Positions 14,921 through 16,177 of a stretch of DNA of 16,177 nt are shown one piece after another. The position numbers and the translations under genes were made by a program. How positions within the stretch are numbered: the first letter of the stretch is position 1; the number at the start of each line of letters is the position of its first letter. The stretch comes from Candidatus Fermentithermobacillaceae bacterium. Its GTDB lineage: Bacteria; Bacillota; Sulfobacillia; Fermentithermobacillales; Fermentithermobacillaceae. Location: assembly GCA_012842105.1 (NCBI GenBank), contig DUTL01000210.1:1-16177 (forward strand), read 5' to 3'. Under the pieces are notes generated by a model, which was not told the DNA's origin, searched no databases, and was given only the letters and a program-made list of their open reading frames with translations.

Positions 14921-14998
14921 GGCGTATTGCAGACTCGCCAGGATTTCCTCAGCTTGTTCGGCTTCTCGGTAAAGGCAAAGGTAAAATCAAATTGCTCT

Positions 14999-15184
14999 CT
15001 ATTGCCGGCCATGTGCCAACAATTGATGGTACAAGTTTGGCGCGATGTACTCCGAATCTACCTTCGTCACTGCCACGACGTTGCCTCTGTCGACAAGACA
15101 CAGATAACTCGCCTCTGAGACGGTCTGAGGATCCGCGATTACGCTAACAACGTACTTGCCATCATAGTATCCTAGTCTTGTCAT
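14999..15184 (-). pseudogene. Displaced C-terminus of the lipoprotein gene
   Basis: This frame overlaps the lipoprotein ORF by 23 bases. It reads LGYYDGKYVVSVIADPQTVS and SEASYLCLVDRGNVVAV, protein-like sequence of the same style. If one A is removed from the AAAA run (15199-15202 on the + strand shown as TTTT), the frames join and read LCYQETHGYLMTRLGYYDGK without a break, ending at TAG 14999-15001. So one gene of about 330 residues was split by a +1 insertion, or by a sequencing error. A separate small gene starting at ATG 15184 is less likely because no ribosome site precedes it. Confidence 0.6.
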
Positions 15185-15977
15185 CAGATAGCCGTGTGTT
15201 TTCTTGGTAGCAAAGTGTCGTGAGTTCCCTGAGAGTCAGGACCTCGAATACGCTTTCTGCCTCGCAGGTATCCGCGGAGATCCTTGATATCTGTGTGTTG
15301 CTTAACACATGAAACTCGCCGTGTATCGCCAGGACATTGGTTCCGATCGGAGGGAATGCCGGAGATAAAGTAGTGGGACAGTTTTTGACTTCCTGAATCC
15401 GGCTTACTCCGTCTGCGAGAGACACTTGGCAAATATACAGGTTAATCCGGTTCAACTCGAAAGAAAAGGCATTTAGCAGTATCGATACGGTCTGCGCGGC
15501 TTCGTCGACACAGAATCCCGAGAGTCCCAGCCGCTCTCCCCGAACACACTCTCCGTCAATCGACACGTTCGCTTCAACACGAAAACGATATTCTTGGTCT
15601 CTGACCTGCAGGACAAACGAGTTATCATCCTCTTTCAACAACGTGTAGTCTTCATAGAAGACTTGGCGGTTGCTCTTCCGTAAGTCTACAGATACTGGAC
15701 CATTAGTTTCTAAGACTCTTGTTCTGTCGTCACTTAGGATAAACCAGTCATGTCCGTCCCACAAGGTGTACAGCAATGAGTGGGGATCTTCACTGTTCTC
15801 GAACAACGGTCTCCCTATGTCAACAATTTTGCTCTTCTCTGTATCCCACTTACATAGTCGGCATTCTCCCAGGTTACTGACTTTCATCAGGGGAATAAAG
15901 GCCCTAGGAGCACTCCTACACGCGCAGAGCATACTCAGCAGCACAATTGTCAAGACCCACATTTTCCACTTTTTCAC
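15162..15977 (-). CDS. Lipoprotein of unknown function, frame-shifted near its C-terminus
   Basis: GTG 15977 follows GGGAGGGG on the minus strand at a good distance. The open frame further upstream to 16124 belongs to no recognisable protein and runs against a transposase, so it is left out. The 271-residue product begins with a lysine-rich start and a hydrophobic helix, then the lipobox-like LCAC (KKWKMWVLTIVLLSMLCAC), so it is probably a lipid-anchored surface protein. The rest is beta-rich, with repeating aromatic and acidic segments such as YTLWDGHDWFILSDD and an internal HGEFHVLSN, suggestive of a propeller- or sheet-type fold. I recognise no family. The last residues (about NTRLSDDKTRIL) appear to be out of frame; the natural C-terminus continues in the next frame. 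Confidence 0.65.
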   Translation of the reverse strand: MKKWKMWVLTIVLLSMLCACRSAPRAFIPLMKVSNLGECRLCKWDTEKSKIVDIGRPLFENSEDPHSLLYTLWDGHDWFILSDDRTRVLETNGPVSVDLRKSNRQVFYEDYTLLKEDDNSFVLQVRDQEYRFRVEANVSIDGECVRGERLGLSGFCVDEAAQTVSILLNAFSFELNRINLYICQVSLADGVSRIQEVKNCPTTLSPAFPPIGTNVLAIHGEFHVLSNTQISRISADTCEAESVFEVLTLRELTTLCYQENTRLSDDKTRIL

Positions 15978-16074
15978 GTTAGGCCCCTCCCAACAGGTTA
16001 ATAATCGACATCGCGGCGAGTTGCTGTCACAGGACAGTTGTAATCTCGGTACACCATCACCCGTGAGTCGGTCG

Positions 16075-16177
16075 TACGAGAAACAAAACACATGGAACGT
16101 GCTTGATAGTTTTCGCCACGCCATTGAACGTTACGGTATTCCTGACAGGGTTTTCACCGACAACGGAAGCCAGTACA
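16075..16177 (+). mobile_element. Transposase fragment (DDE integrase-core type), runs off the window
   Basis: From 16075 to the window end one frame reads YEKQNTWNVLDSFRHAIERY and continues GIPDRVFTDNGSQY. The TDNGSQY motif carries the second catalytic aspartate of rve/integrase-core transposases such as the IS3 and IS481 families; the preceding AIERYGIPD is also typical. Bases before about 16070 do not continue a transposase in this frame, so the 5' part is frame-shifted, truncated, or replaced at the element's broken edge. The family cannot be fixed from 34 residues. It faces the divergent lipoprotein gene. Confidence 0.8.

Noticed and set aside
15978..16124. N-terminal extension of the lipoprotein ORF to 16124
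   Set aside because: It runs antisense into the transposase fragment, while a strong ribosome site and a signal peptide define the start at 15977.
1..16177. CRISPR array or diversity-generating retroelement
   Set aside because: No regularly spaced repeats of CRISPR length and no reverse transcriptase or variable-repeat pair were seen; the only large repeat is the two-unit gene duplication.

Overview
The window most likely comes from an anaerobic, spore-forming-type Firmicute (class Clostridia). This is inferred from strong GGAGG-type ribosome binding sites, frequent GTG/TTG starts, moderate GC content and the protein styles: a MarR regulator, a YfbR-like HD hydrolase, a CitB/DcuR-type output domain and a cytoplasmic poly-HAMP chemoreceptor. 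No species can be named from the sequence alone.

Left part (1-3600). A promoter with a palindromic operator-like site precedes a NAD(P)-binding epimerase/reductase of the extended SDR family. A MarR-type repressor follows, then an HD-domain phosphohydrolase resembling the 5'-nucleotidase YfbR. About 430 bases without a gene follow, with a long hairpin and short repeats. Then comes a tRNA-Pro(GGG) gene with its own promoter and terminator.

Junction (3600-4300). Directly behind the tRNA, on the opposite strand, lies the decayed remnant of a phage-type tyrosine integrase. It is spread over three frames, has lost the middle of its catalytic domain, and still has an intact C-terminus with the active-site tyrosine. 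Three TTTGCCTA repeats overlap its end. This is a fossil of an element integrated at the tRNA.

Central part (4305-12158). A complete chemosensory cluster lies on the + strand: cheA, cheW, a soluble methyl-accepting protein, cheR, cheB, and a GAF-domain transcription factor with a CitB/DcuR-type DNA-binding domain. No cheY, cheC, cheD or flagellar gene is present. CheA has an extra N-terminal helical region and a low-complexity linker where P2 would be. The receptor has no membrane segment, carries several HAMP-like modules and ends in an aromatic-x-x-aromatic tail that could tether CheR. The set looks like a chemosensory pathway for an alternative cellular function, perhaps ending in gene regulation rather than motility. 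That output is inference.

Right part (12159-16177). A protein of unknown family consists of two tandem 882-base units. Its reading frame has no obvious start and is broken by one in-frame TAA inside the second unit. Beyond a gene-poor stretch, on the minus strand, lie a small sigma-70/ECF-type sigma factor and, upstream of it, a lipoprotein-like gene whose C-terminus is shifted out of frame at an A-tract. The window ends inside a DDE transposase fragment (integrase-core type) on the + strand. The two integration or transposition remnants and three damaged genes mark both flanks of the chemosensory cluster as accessory, rearranged DNA.
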